Source of the DNA: Doryteuthis pealeii
Lineage: Eukaryota > Mollusca > Cephalopoda > Myopsida > Loliginidae
Assembly (NCBI GenBank): GCA_023376005.1
Contig: CM042157.1
Coordinates: 22,467,939-22,531,938 of the forward strand
Length of the DNA: 64,000 bases
Direction: 5' to 3'
Position 1 is the first letter of the stretch. Every line of letters starts with the position of its first letter. Shown here piece by piece: positions 32,400 through 44,458 of the stretch. The notes under the pieces were generated by a model. It saw only the letters and a list, made by a program, of their open reading frames with translations. It ran no database searches and had not been told where the DNA came from. The translations under genes were made by a program, and so were the position numbers.

Positions 32400-32675
32400 C
32401 GACTATCGTTAAACTATTTGATGGTGAAAGTCTAATTCTGGAGCTCTGGTGAATATGGAGTACCCCTTCATCCCCATTACTCCCTGGACCACTCTGACTC
32501 GGAGTGGTAGTACCTGTTAGGGTCCCATATATGGGTTGAATAAAAAATAATCGAGTTTGAAAATATGAGTTTAACATTTTTTTGAATACCCATCAAGCAT
32601 AAATAAAACAAAACGAATTTGGCATAAAATAACCCAACAAGGATTGATATGCCGTAAAATCCAACCAACCAATTT
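32400..32675 (+). mobile_element. Rep-A SINE copy, head missing
   Basis: Body GATGGTGAAAGTCTAATTCT, GAGTACCCCTTCATCCCCAT, GGAGTGGTAGTACCTGTTAG, GGTCCCATATATGGGTT, then TTGATATGCCGTAAAATCCA and a CCAACCAACC tail. Confidence 0.8.
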
Positions 32676-32754
32676 TACCCTACGCTCTGTCGGAGATGTT
32701 TAGAATTTGCTGGCTTGAATGCTCAGTAGATGGATACTCTCTCAAAAGGGGTGT

Positions 32755-32870
32755 CTTGGGTATAGCATTAAACTGAATTTGGGGAGTCTGAAGTACTCTT
32801 TAACTCTCCAGATCCACTGTGTGGGGTGTCTATTAGGGTCTCATCTCTGGGTCAAGTAGATATGTTTAAA
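32755..32870 (+). mobile_element. Rep-A body fragment
   Basis: Diverged body only: GCATTAAACTGAATTTGGGG, GGTGTCTATTAGGGTCTCAT. No tail. Confidence 0.6.
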
Positions 32871-32930
32871 AGTTATTCATATTTGAAAGTACTGTGTGAC
32901 AAAACAAAAACTGTAAGATAGACAGTAACT

Positions 32931-33310
32931 TCTTATTAAAATGAAAATTGTATGTCTGTCTTTAACCGAACTACGTCACCAGCGGCATCACAATTCCCAT
33001 AGTAATTTACGTCATATCGTCAATGAATGTTACATAATAATTATTCATTCTTGATTAATATATTATTCATCAAATATATCTCTATTAAAGTCTAGCTGAG
33101 TTAGATTTGCTTCAAAATCAAATACGTTATTATTGCGTTTAAAATTCTGCAGTCTGTGCTATACCTCAGTAAAAAATAAAGGTTCACAGTATATGGTGTG
33201 GATAATTTTAATAATGGTTTTAACAAACCTGGCTTTAGTAAATAATTATTTGGTGTTTTTGATTTTTAGTATCACAACTTTATTCTATTATTGTATTAAA
33301 TCACATTGCA
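32931..33310 (+). mobile_element. Helitron-like element, subfamily 2, 3'-truncated
   Basis: 5' end TCTTATTAAAATGAAAATTG, then CTGTCTTTAACCGAACTACG, AAGTCTAGCTGAGTTAGATT, ATTATTTGGTGTTTTTGATT, matching H2 (13930-14268). No terminal hairpin or CTAG found. A further 5' crumb (CTGTCTGTAACCGAAAGTAT) lies at 33680-33775. Confidence 0.7.
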
Positions 33311-34700
<1,390 letters not shown>

Positions 34701-34705
<5 letters not shown>

Positions 34706-35225
34706 TTTGGTTTTATTGAACGAATGACAAGGAATCTTATTTCGAATGTTATCTGTCTAATACAGAATGCAGTTTTTTTTCATTCGTGTTAGCTCATACT
34801 GCCTCAAGGAAAGACAAGTGAGTGATTTTTATTTTACGATTCTATACTAGTTGCCTTCATTGGCCAAATAAAAATCGGAATCAGTCGCAGAACTTTCAGT
34901 TTCTAAAAGAACGAATAAGTACTTAGTTTTTATTTACTAAGCTTTGGTTAGTTTAGCTCAAAAGTTTCAGGTTGCTTAAATTACCTGCTGTTACAAAGTG
35001 GACGCACAGTTAACTATTGAATAAGCTTTTAACATCTATGATCTAATAGGAACTGCTACTTTCAATGTGATTTCGCTCTAAGACGTGTACTTAGTCGGTT
35101 ATTTATGCATTTATGTGTTCACATGTTCAGTATGGAAGATGTGTCTTTTTATATCGCCTATAATAGGAACCGTTTGCCCCCCCCCCAAAAAAAAACAAAA
35201 AAAAACACCGACATAAATATGTAAA
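34701..35225. other. AT-rich spacer
   Basis: A C10 then A9 run at 35176-35194. Otherwise quiet. Confidence 0.45.
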
Positions 35226-35312
35226 TATGAATGTACAATGAACATGATTTGTTTCTAGGCATTAGATAACACTAGACAGATTGACATGCCGTTAAAATCA
35301 ATCAATCAACAA
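35226..35312 (+). mobile_element. Rep-A related SINE tail
   Basis: TAGGCATTAGATAACACTAG followed by GATTGACATGCCGTTAAAAT and a CAATCAATCAAC tail. The same variant occurs at 42270-42325 and, in minus sense, at 40795-40880. Confidence 0.7.
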
Positions 35313-35561
35313 TTTTGATAACTATTGTTCCGCCTTTATTACTAGTCGTTTATTAAATGTAATAAGTAATTAAGAGTTACCTCCCCTATTTTACGATGAC
35401 CTTTAATGGTTATTTTATTATTATCTATTAAACAATGCTTATTTTTAGCACACAGCCATGTCCAGTATGGAAGATTTATTTTTTTATCTCGCCTATAATG
35501 GCAAAATATTTTTAAAGCCACAATAGTAATACTACTAAGTCCAACTAGTTAATAATAAAAA

Positions 35562-35658
35562 AAAAGGAAAGTCGTCGGGGTGCCCTAAAATTGGTATCAG
35601 CTAGACGTATCCCCTTGGTCTATCCCCTCGTTAGACCAAGGAGATTGTTTTGGTAAAG
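35562..35658 (-). mobile_element. SINE-A 3' fragment, minus strand
   Basis: GTCGTCGGGGTGCCC, GGTATCAGC and GACCAAGGAGATTGTTTT match the complement of the SINE-A 3' half, with the AGACGTATCCCCTTGGTCTA part rearranged. Confidence 0.65.
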
Positions 35659-35861
35659 AATAAAGAAAAAATTGGACAAAAAGAGCAAAACTCAAACAAG
35701 TAGAGGTAGGAGATTTATTTCGTTTTGCATTGAGCAGGGCTTCATCAGTCAATTTAATTTGAGTGATAAAGTCCTGGTTAATGCAGAACGAAATATATCT
35801 GCTACATCTACTTGTTTGAGTTTTGCTATTTTTGTCCACTTTTTCCTTTATTCTTTACCCC
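35652..35861. repeat. Fold-back FB4 with mirrored ORFs
   Basis: Arms 35652-35733 and 35784-35861 are about 85-90% complementary by eye (TTGGACAAAAAGAGCAAAAC, CAAACAAGTAGA, TTATTTCGTTTTGCATT). The two strands therefore encode look-alike ORFs (MDKxSKTQTSRxxRxISFCI). On the minus strand CTGATGA and CGAAA occur in hammerhead order, but helix I does not close. (TA)n follows at 35897. Confidence 0.85.
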
Positions 35862-35892
35862 ATTCTATCGGATTTACTCCCACCCTACTATC

Positions 35893-35896
<4 letters not shown>

Positions 35897-35972
<76 letters not shown>

Positions 35973-36011
35973 TCTGAATATGATTTCTATGGATCGAAAA
36001 TATTTTTATAA

Positions 36012-36073
<62 letters not shown>

Positions 36074-36179
36074 AAGCTCTGAAGATGATTTTTATAAATC
36101 GAAATATTGTTCAATATTAGCTATGAATATGATATAAAATATTTTCATTTTAACAGCATTGTGTGTTTTTATATCCTTT

Positions 36180-36270
<91 letters not shown>

Positions 36271-36278
36271 TGTGTGTA
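35897..36278 (+). repeat. (TA)n/(TG)n tracts with two hammerhead-like units
   Basis: (TA)n at 35897-35968, 36019-36070 and 36183-36237, then (TG)n to 36277. Between the tracts lie two direct copies of one 50-bp unit, 35969-36018 (decayed) and 36071-36124 (intact). Confidence 0.92.
36075..36122 (+). ncRNA. Candidate hammerhead ribozyme 4 (type I)
   Basis: Helix I AGCT/AGCT (36075-36078 with 36119-36122); CTGAAGA at 36079-36085; one extra T; stem II GATTT/AAATC with loop TTAT (36087-36100); GAAA at 36101-36104; stem III ATATTG/CAATAT with a 2-nt loop (36104-36117); H17 = T36118. The extra base between the core and stem II is non-canonical. The copy at 35969-36018 has CTGAATA and a disrupted stem III. 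Confidence 0.55.
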
Positions 36279-36928
36279 AGAGTAGTGAAAAGTAAGTCAG
36301 AGGTGCTTGGTAATTGTCAGTTTCTCGTCAATGCGATTTTCAAACCAATGATATTATTCGTATTCGTATTTGGTGGCTACAATTATGGGAAGGTTAGTTT
36401 AGTTTTTTGTGTCATAATGGAAATCTGGTTTACTTGAATGTTAAAGAGCCCTCTTTACATTTGAATATAGCACACTACATTATAAATAATGATATATATG
36501 AGAGAATCGGACCCAGTTGTATGACGAATTATCCACAGATATTTGCCACTCGTCAGTACTTATATAAAAAGAGATTAAATTTAAATAAAAATGTGACAAT
36601 AATAATTCTGCGAGAATATCTCTTCACATTTCCGCAAGGAAACCTTGTAAAAAACACTTATGACAACAAAAACAAAACAAAAATAAATAAAAATAAAACA
36701 ACAATAAAGGAAAACAACAAAAAATATAAGCCATTCGGAAATATATCCCGATATGTGTATAGATAAATCGAGGGTGATGATTTTGGAGTGCTTATTTATT
36801 ATTAATTTCACAAGATTTCTTCGTGAATATTTTCTTGATTATTTTTTAAAACTGTTCACACTTATCATTTTTGAGTATCAGATATTTATTAGATACATTC
36901 TTTCTCTCACTTTCTCTCCCGAGTAAAC

Positions 36929-36930
<2 letters not shown>
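36279..36930. other. Unassigned AT-rich stretch
   Basis: The ORF at 36407-36766 (119 codons) ends in an AAC/AAT-rich K/N tract and has no domain. No other feature. Confidence 0.45.
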
Positions 36931-36988
<58 letters not shown>

Positions 36989-37205
36989 GAATAAAAAGGT
37001 CTTAAATACCATGGGTATCGTGATTATGGACCATTTCCACTCGTAGGTATCTGCGCTTCGTCAGACCAAGTTTTTATTTTATTCAGACTGGCAAATGGAC
37101 AAAAACGTGGTTTGATGAAGCTCGGTGGGCCCCAGATACCCACGAGTGGAAATGGTCCATAATCACGATACCCATGGTATCTAAGGCCTTTTTATTCACA
37201 AATAA
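36931..37205. mobile_element. Hammerhead fold-back FB5 beside (TA)n
   Basis: (TA)n at 36931-36984, then arms 36985-37057 and 37131-37204 paired along TTTGTGAATAAAAAGG, CCATGGGTATCGTGATTATG and GACCATTTCCACTCGT. The spacer contains CAGACTGGCAAATGGAC. Each arm has a hammerhead motif, on opposite strands. Confidence 0.9.
37105..37169 (+). ncRNA. Candidate hammerhead ribozyme 5, right arm
   Basis: Helix I six pairs (37106-37111 with 37162-37167, one G.T); TTGATGA at 37112-37118, i.e. C3 is changed to T; long stem II CTCGTGGG/CCCACGAG with one bulged G; GAAA at 37149-37152; stem III ATG/CAT with loop GTC (37152-37160); H17 = A37161. The left arm on the minus strand (37072-37017) has the perfect box CTGACGA (37064-37058) and GAAA (37037-37034) but a poor stem II. 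Confidence 0.55.
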
Positions 37206-37252
37206 ATTTGCTATGTTTACAATAATTAAACATTGATCTCTCATACGGAAAC

Positions 37253-38502
37253 CTGTTGGCCGTGGGTGGCGACCCGTGATGCTTAAGGATAGAACCCAGG
37301 TGGGTGAGCAGTTCATGACTTGCAATACTCCACTTTGGTCCTATCTTGCGCTAGACGGGCGGTCGGAGAGGCCCCCTCCAATCAATCGGCTGGTCACGTC
37401 AAGCCCCAACCCTATTGCCCTTATGGCAAGCCCCTATCCCCTTTTATCATATGGGTGCTAGAAGGCGGTGACTGAGGGTCTACATGTCCTGGGAATGACG
37501 TTAAACTATATCTGATGGTGAGGTTCCAGTTTTGGAGGTTTGGGGAATGTGGAGCACCCCTTCATTACCATTGCTCCCTGGTCCACTCTGACCCGAAGTG
37601 GTAGTACCTGTTAGGGTCCCATCTATGGGTTAAATAGAAAAACACGAATTAATAAACAAAATTGTATTATCCATTAAGAATTGATTTATTTCAAAACTTT
37701 ATCGGCATTAAATAACCCACTGAGGTGGATATGCCGTAAAACAAAACGGAAGGCTGCCAAGAATTATAAATGATAGCTAGTAAAACAGTTAATTTTTTAT
37801 ATTGTTGAAGAAGCACTGTACTCTTCTTAGATCTCCAGAAAAACCAGTCTCCCCATTAGATGTAGTTTGATGACATACTAAGGACAGCAAATTTTGTAAA
37901 GTATTCTTACTCCTACGTAGGGAATACAGCGACATGGAACGTATCATTTGAAAAACCACTAGCGCTATTTTCAGGAGTGGGAAGGATGAGGTTAATTCCA
38001 AATGTCAGATATCCATCTATGCGTTAAATAGATAAAGAACATGAGTTTTTAAGATGAGTTTAAAAGAAATTGAATACCCAAAAAGAATGAATAAAACTAA
38101 ATTGTCTTCAGCATTAAATAATCTAAGGGTTGAGATGCCGTAAAATCCGACCGACCGAACATCACTAAACTAAAATTCAAAAGGGTCATAGGAAATGGAA
38201 TGGACGATTCGAGTTCAATTCCTTGACGACTCAAGTTCAAATCCAATAAGATAGAAAATCAAATCCTGAACGACCTGGGTTTAAATCGTGGACAACCAAA
38301 GTTCAAATGCAGGACAACCCATGTTCGAATCCAGGGGGACACGAGTTCAAATACTGTACGAATCCTGTTTCTTATTTCAACACTATTTGTTCATTTCCTG
38401 CTAATACCCTGGGGAAAGGCACGATGCCCCCTCACCTCTCTCGCCTTCGATGGGTAAAATAATCATTATGGATAATAATATATGGGATTGTTTGCCTTCA
38501 TA
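37253..38502 (+). repeat. Composite repeat copy 3
   Basis: Order: Rep-A 5' block (GGCCGTGGGTGGCGACCCGT), Rep-A body (AGAAGGCGGTGACTGAGGGT to GGTCCCATCTATGGGTT), tail (GGATATGCCGTAAAAC), AGGCTGCCAAGAATTATAAA block with CTACGTAGGGAATACAGCG, second tail (TTGAGATGCCGTAAAATCC), B-box array 38205-38352, and a SINE-B-like segment (AATACCCTGGGGAAAGGCAC to GATGGGTAAAATAAT). Reverse complement of 27418-28517 over most of its length. The 37276-37461 and 37789-38001 ORFs are not genes. Confidence 0.85.
38205..38352 (+). repeat. B-box-like tandem array in composite copy 3
   Basis: About seven units of roughly 22-28 bp: GAGTTCAATTCC, AAGTTCAAATCC, TCAAATCCTGAACGACC, TTTAAATCGTGGACAACC, AAGTTCAAATGCAGGACAAC, ATGTTCGAATCCAGG, GAGTTCAAATACTG. 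The ATGTTCGAATCC unit is a near-perfect Pol III B box. No A box pairs with each unit, so these are not tandem tRNAs. Confidence 0.65.
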
Positions 38503-38521
38503 TATATATATATACTATAAA

Positions 38522-38967
38522 CTAGCAAATATAGGCACCGGTTGCAATTATTTAAGTGTTGGTGTAAAATATATTATATCAAAATAGAAAGCAGATTTAA
38601 AACACAGTGGGGTATAATTGAAAAATAGAACATTTTCGAAACTTACTCTTCCACCACTCAAATATTTCATTGCTAAATTTTTACTCATTTAACTATTTAG
38701 TCAAAATAGGAAGTAAAGAATAAGATTTTTTTTTAAACTATTTCTCCTTGTTTATGGATTTCTTTTAAGATTTATGCCAGAGATTTTTGCTCATATTTAT
38801 CAAAATAAAACCAAACAATTAGAAATCAATAATACCCAGCACATATTTATTAAAATACAATTTTTAATATCAATATGCAAATTAGCCTTCCCGTTCACAC
38901 TGTAAACTGTTATTTTGTTGTATATAGAAATACAATTGCATGGTATCAATATGTAGATAAGGTAAAA
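38522..38967 (-). mobile_element. Helitron-like element H5, 5'-truncated, minus strand
   Basis: CTAG terminus at 38525-38522 in minus sense, followed by T, with an imperfect hairpin (GCAACCGGTGCC) before it. The body matches the family (AAGGCTAATTTGCATATTGA), but about 170 bp of the 5' end are missing. Lies tail-out and head-to-head with H6. Confidence 0.8.
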
Positions 38968-38970
38968 CAA

Positions 38971-39615
38971 TCTTATTATAATGGAGATTGTGGGTTTGTC
39001 TGTCTGTAACCGAAACTATATTACTATACAAATCACAATTCCCTTGAGTTATTTACATCACATTCTCCATGATTTTATTTTTATTTAAACCTCAATTATT
39101 AATAAAATTGTTTAACATTACTTACACTGTTGACCATATCTACATACTAATAACATGCAATTGCATTTATATATACAACAAAATAGAGGTTTACAGTATG
39201 AATGGGAAGGCTAATTTGCATATTGATCTTAAAAAATTGATTTTAATAAATATATGCTTAATATTATTGATTTCTAATTGTTTGGTTTTATCTTATTGAA
39301 TATGAGCAAAAAATCTCTTCAATAAATCTTAAAAGAAATCCCTTAACAAGAAGAAATAACTGTAATATTATTCTTTACTTCCTATTTTAACTAAACAGTT
39401 TAATTAGGAAAATTTACCAGTCAAAGACGGGAGTAACGGTAAATGATGGAAGAGTTAGTTTCAAAGCTGTTCTATTTTTCAATCATACCCCCTCTGTTCA
39501 AAATCTTTTTATCTACATTCTTATTCAGTTTCATTAGCCTTTCTAATCTAATATCATATTTTATTATAAAATTTAACTAAAATACTTGCACCCGGAGGGT
39601 GCATATATTTGCTAG
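38971..39615 (+). mobile_element. Helitron-like element H6, complete (645 bp)
   Basis: A|TCTTATTATAATGG at 38971; hairpin GCACCC-GGA-GGGTGC at 39588-39602; CTAG at 39612-39615; then T. Body order is the same as H4 and H7. The ORF at 39069-39299 recurs at the same place in H3 and H7, but the family shows no selection for it and varies at stops. Confidence 0.87.
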
Positions 39616-39628
39616 TTCTATTAATAAT

Positions 39629-39899
39629 TGAAGTTCACATCCAATAAGATAGAAAATCAAATCCTGAACGACCTGGGTTTAAATCGTGGACAACCAAAGT
39701 TCAAATGCAGGACAACCCATGTTCGAATCCAGGGGGATACGAGTTCAAATCCTGTACGAATCCTGTTTCTTATTTCAACACTATTTGTTCATTTCCTGCT
39801 AATACCCTGGGGGAAAGGCGCGATGCCCCCTCACCTCTCTCGCCTTCGATGGGTAAAATAATATTATGGATAATAATATATGGGAGTGTTTGCCTTGTT
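39629..39899 (+). repeat. Second copy of the 38230-38502 segment
   Basis: Nearly identical over about 270 bp (B-box units, TTATTTCAACACTATTTGTT, CCTTCGATGGGTAAAATAAT, TATATGGGAGTGTTTGCCTT). It lies on the far side of the H5/H6 pair. The two 77-102 codon ORFs across it are artefacts. Confidence 0.85.
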
Positions 39900-40794
39900 A
39901 CGGCAACCAGTCTGGAAGTAAAACTTCGTATTCAAACAAACAAGATCCCGATTCAAAATGAAACTAGTGTCACACCCTGCTCTAGTCGGAGCCGTTGTGC
40001 AAATATACACTAAGGTAAGACTCGCAACTATCAGTATCAAAATGGTTTCCTTATCTAAATCAGTACATATATTCATACATACATAGATACGCGAATAAGA
40101 ATCAAGGTTTATCATTCGGACGGAAGAGACATGTTATTATTTCTAAAGGGTCGATTGTCACTCTATAAATCCAATGCCATTCAAGCCGTATCAATGTCCT
40201 GAGGAAAACAAAAACGTTGGCCTACACCCATGAATAGTTTTATGCACGTACAACGATGCACACAAAACTGTGCACACTTATGTAAACAAAAGGGTGGGCA
40301 ACTTTGGCCAGCGAGTGTGAATATCAGAAAAATTTACAATAATGCCCATTCACTTTTCTTGTAGGCCAACGTCAATAAACACACATGACGACAAGGAATT
40401 TTCAGTGTCTGATCGAATTCTTTGATCGATGGGGGCGCCATTTTGTCAGCTGAACAAATCTTGCGATTGTTGTGAATGTTGGTCGTGATTTCGCCATTCA
40501 AAGTCGATCGGGTCACAGTGTGATAAGTGTCCAGATCGCAATCAATGATTGTCGATTTTATGAATCAGAGAACAAAGTTCGTGATTTGGGGCCGGGACTG
40601 TGGCGGGTGGATGTGAGGGGCGGTGGTCTTGTTTGGATTTGAAAATGAGGAAAAACACAGGCAAGCTGTAACAGAAGTTTTTTCAAAGCAGTTTTAATCT
40701 TTGAATTTATCTTTTTTATCCACCAGTTTTTTGGGTTTTTTTTTCATTTGCTTTTTTAACGGCTGCACATTTCCATTTTACATCAAGTGGTTGA
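39900..40794. other. Low-repeat stretch, possible regulatory DNA
   Basis: The longest stretch near here without microsatellites or known repeats. 40430-40446 (GGGGGCGCCATTTTGTCAG) contains AAAATGGCGCC on the minus strand, similar to a YY1 site. No ORF of note and no splice-like exon seen. Weak evidence for a promoter. Confidence 0.35.
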
Positions 40795-40975
40795 TTTGTT
40801 GATCGATTCGATTCGATTTTAACGGAATGTCAATCCAGCTAGGGTTATTTTATGCCTAGACATTAATGAATTACATTCATTGTAGGTATGCTTTGTCTTT
40901 GCACATGTTAGTATCTAATACACTTATCCAATTTAAAAGTGGTTGACTGATTGATTTTAACGGAATGTATATATA
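40795..40975 (-). mobile_element. Rep-A related SINE tail, minus strand
   Basis: TTAACGGAATGTCAATCCAG with AGGGTTATTTTATGCC and GATTGATTTTAACGG-type ends, twice (40795-40880 and 40940-40970). The second ends in (TA)n. Confidence 0.6.
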
Positions 40976-41006
<31 letters not shown>

Positions 41007-41500
41007 ATAAGAAATGGATATAAAGTAACCTACTCGAGTTTTCATCATCTGAATCGTCAGGGTTAAATCCGCTGAATTAATGAGTTTTCGATTAATATCA
41101 GTTGATACCACGTATGTTCTGTTGAAACGGGTCTTATCGTTACAGATAGACGCTTGTTTATGCATTTAAAAAACTCACCGGAAACCAAACCAAAACCAAC
41201 CAAAAATAAGTTTAATCTTTTTTACTTATTTAACCACTCTCACACCCTGTAATCTACCCTTCATTAAATAACAAATGAAAAAGTAATTCCCACAAATTAA
41301 TTCACATTTTCTAATCCAATAAACAAAAACAGATTCCGGTGAGTTTTTTAAATCCATAAACAAGCATCTATCTGTAACGATAAGGCCCGTTTCAGCAGAC
41401 ATACGTGGTATCAACTGATATTAATCGAAAACTTGATTAATTCAGCGGATGTAACCCTGACGATTCAGATGATGAAACTCGAGTATGTCAGCGGGTCACT
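40972..41500. mobile_element. Hammerhead fold-back FB6 beside (TA)n
   Basis: (TA)n at 40972-41009; arms 41029-41185 and 41337-41482 pair along CTCGAGTTTTCATCATCTGA, CGTCAGGGTTA, AATATCAGTTGATACCACGT and TTTAAAAAACTCACCGGAA. The 150-bp centre is unique (AAACCAAAACCAACC, CACTCTCACACCC). 41483-41510 (GTCAGCGGGTCACTTATTG) recurs at 42538-42556. The ORF on the minus strand is a by-product. Confidence 0.9.
41026..41065 (-). ncRNA. Candidate hammerhead ribozyme 6, left arm
   Basis: Minus strand: helix I TAACC/GGTTA, five perfect pairs (41065-41061 with 41030-41026); CTGACGA at 41060-41054; stem II TCA/TGA with a 2-nt loop and T.T mismatch (41053-41044); GAAAA at 41043-41039 (one extra A); stem III from the ACTCGAGT palindrome; H17 = A. 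The right arm, plus strand, keeps CTGACGA (41457-41463) and GAAA (41474-41477), but its helix I 3' side no longer matches. Confidence 0.55.
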
Positions 41501-41530
41501 TATTGCCTTGAACAGTGAATATATATATAT

Positions 41531-41584
41531 ATGTAACCGAAATGACGTCACTGCTTACATCACATTATCCAAAATGGTCATGAG
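41531..41584 (+). mobile_element. Helitron-like 5' crumb
   Basis: TGTAACCGAAATGACGTCAC and TGCTTACATCACATT match the 5' part of subfamily 2. The termini are absent. Confidence 0.5.
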
Positions 41585-41741
41585 TAAAAAGTAAAGTCAT
41601 GTTGGTATTAGCCAGACAGCGAGGGAGTCTATACCCTTTTCAGTAGCGCTAGACCAAGGAGATTATTTTAGCATCTGAGATGGAGCACCACACCGACCAT
41701 CAGCTCCCCACTTTACTTTATATTAGATATCAATATATGTG
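41585..41741 (-). mobile_element. SINE-A 3' half, minus strand
   Basis: Complement of the SINE-A body: AGACAGCGAGGGAGTCTATA, GCGCTAGACCAAGGAGATTA, ACCATCAGCTCCCCACTTTA. Truncated before the tRNA head. Confidence 0.8.
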
Positions 41742-41744
41742 ACA

Positions 41745-41960
41745 TCTTTTTTATAATGGAGATTCAGAGTCTGTCTGTAACCAAAACTACATTACTGCTT
41801 ATGTCACAGTGTAGCATTAAAATATGTAAGAATAGTGAAACATTAATGGCCGATATTTTCATATCATTGATTAAAAGATTCTATAAATGCTATAATCAAT
41901 AATATCCAAATGTTGGATCTTTTTTTTTAATAATAGCTGATGATGGTCATAAGTATTCAA
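41745..41960 (+). mobile_element. Helitron-like 5' fragment
   Basis: A|TCTTTTTTATAATGGAGATT, CTGTCTGTAACCAAAACTAC, TTACTGCTTATGTCACAGTG. It loses similarity after about 200 bp, with no CTAG terminus. Confidence 0.6.
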
Positions 41961-42004
41961 AATTTATATATTTATGAACATTTTGAACTCATCAGTTCTT
42001 ACAA

Positions 42005-42328
42005 AATCCTGGGTATGACACAAAACTGAATTTGATGGGGAGGCCCCAGTTCTGGAGTAACCCCTTCATTGCCATCACTCCCAGATCTACTCTGACTTGG
42101 AGTGGTAGTACATGTTAGGGTCCCATCTATGGGTTAAATAGATCTGTATAAAAAAATTTAGTACTGTATAGGACCGTGTGCAACCCCCCTCCCCCCAAAA
42201 AAAACCCTCAAATAACTTCATAAAAAATGAGAATATAAATGTATAATGAATGTGATTCCTTAACCTCTAGGTATAAAATAACCCTAGACGGGTTGATATG
42301 CCATTAAAACCTATCAATCAATTCAGGA
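42005..42328 (+). mobile_element. Rep-A SINE copy, head missing
   Basis: Body CCTGGGTATGACACAAAACT, GATGGGGAGGCCCCAGTTCT, CCATCACTCCCAGATCTACT, TAGGGTCCCATCTATGGGTT and tail GGTTGATATGCCATTAAAAC with a CTATCAATCAATTC end. A C/A-rich run sits at 42186-42208. Confidence 0.8.
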
Positions 42329-42647
42329 AACCAACTTTTTTTTGGTATTTTCCTGGTGTTATAGGTAATTGAGTTTTACCCCGAATATCCACCCTTAATA
42401 ACATTGATAATCGAGTGGAATAATGGATTAGGAAAATAGATGGAAGATGTTTGTAGACAATCTCAACCAAAAACCAATCATTGCTTACGGTCTTGATGAT
42501 TGTGTTATAAACGAATTAGTGTAAAATTATCGTCGTGTGTCAGCGGGTCACTTATTGGCCAGAAACAGATATACGGGTTGATATTAACTGTTTGATAAAC
42601 TAAAATAATCACGTCATCTGGAGCCAGCGGTTGGGATTGGGTTAACA
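42329..42647. other. Unassigned stretch
   Basis: Contains TGTCAGCGGGTCACTTATTG (42538), shared with the end of FB6. Otherwise nothing. Confidence 0.45.
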
Positions 42648-43842
<1,195 letters not shown>

Positions 43843-43854
43843 GGCAGCATTTTT

Positions 43855-44215
43855 TCATTTATGCATGTTGAATTAAACAACCGACACATCTCCTGTTTAA
43901 CAATTTTATTTGCGATTTTTTCAAGGTTTCTGCCCACCTTTTTAATATTTGGGAGGAATTCGTGGATTAGTCCTATCAATTCTCTTCCTTCCAGCCTCCA
44001 TGTCCATTAATATAATTTGAAGAATTGGAACACATCACCTCTAGTGATGGCGCTTCGAAGTACCAAAAGTACTCGGGACATGAACTTTGATGGACTAATC
44101 CACGAATTCCACCCAAATATTAAAAAGTTGGCCAGAAAAAGTTGGCCAGAAAAAAATCGCAAATAGAATTGTTAAACAGGAGGTGTGTCTGTGATTTAAT
44201 TCAACATGCATATAT
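43855..44215. repeat. Fold-back FB7 between (TA)n tracts
   Basis: Arms 43860-43982 and 44088-44210 pair along TGCATGTTGAATTAAACAAC, CTCCTGTTTAACAATT, TTTAATATTTGGG and AATTCGTGGATTAGTCC. In the right arm AAGTTGGCCAGAAA is duplicated. The centre has a GTACC/GGTAC-like hairpin (CGAAGTACCAAAAGTACTCG). I could not close a hammerhead here. Confidence 0.85.
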
Positions 44216-44237
44216 ATATATATATAATATATATATA

Positions 44238-44280
<43 letters not shown>
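44216..44280 (+). repeat. (TA)n microsatellite
   Basis: Right border of FB7. Confidence 0.95.
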
Positions 44281-44285
<5 letters not shown>

Positions 44286-44415
44286 CATAATCAGATATTC
44301 AAATGGAATATTCAAATATAACTTAATCCCAAAAATGAGGAATATTTTGGCATGTATTTTTGTGTCATTTAACTAAATAGGAAATAGCTTTTAGCAAACA
44401 ATCACAGGTTTTAGG

Positions 44416-44417
<2 letters not shown>

Positions 44418-44458
<41 letters not shown>

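Noticed and set aside
36407..36766. 119-codon ORF as a gene
   Set aside because: The C-terminal half is a K/N low-complexity run from AAC/AAT-rich DNA; no domain, no flanking signals.
39069..39299. Conserved small protein in the Helitron-like family
   Set aside because: Similar ORFs occur at 27040 and 45743 because the DNA is a repeat; start, length and residues vary, and other copies lack the frame.
43855..44215. Hammerhead in FB7
   Set aside because: A TGATGG box and a CGAAGTAC hairpin are suggestive, but the core residues and helix I do not fit.
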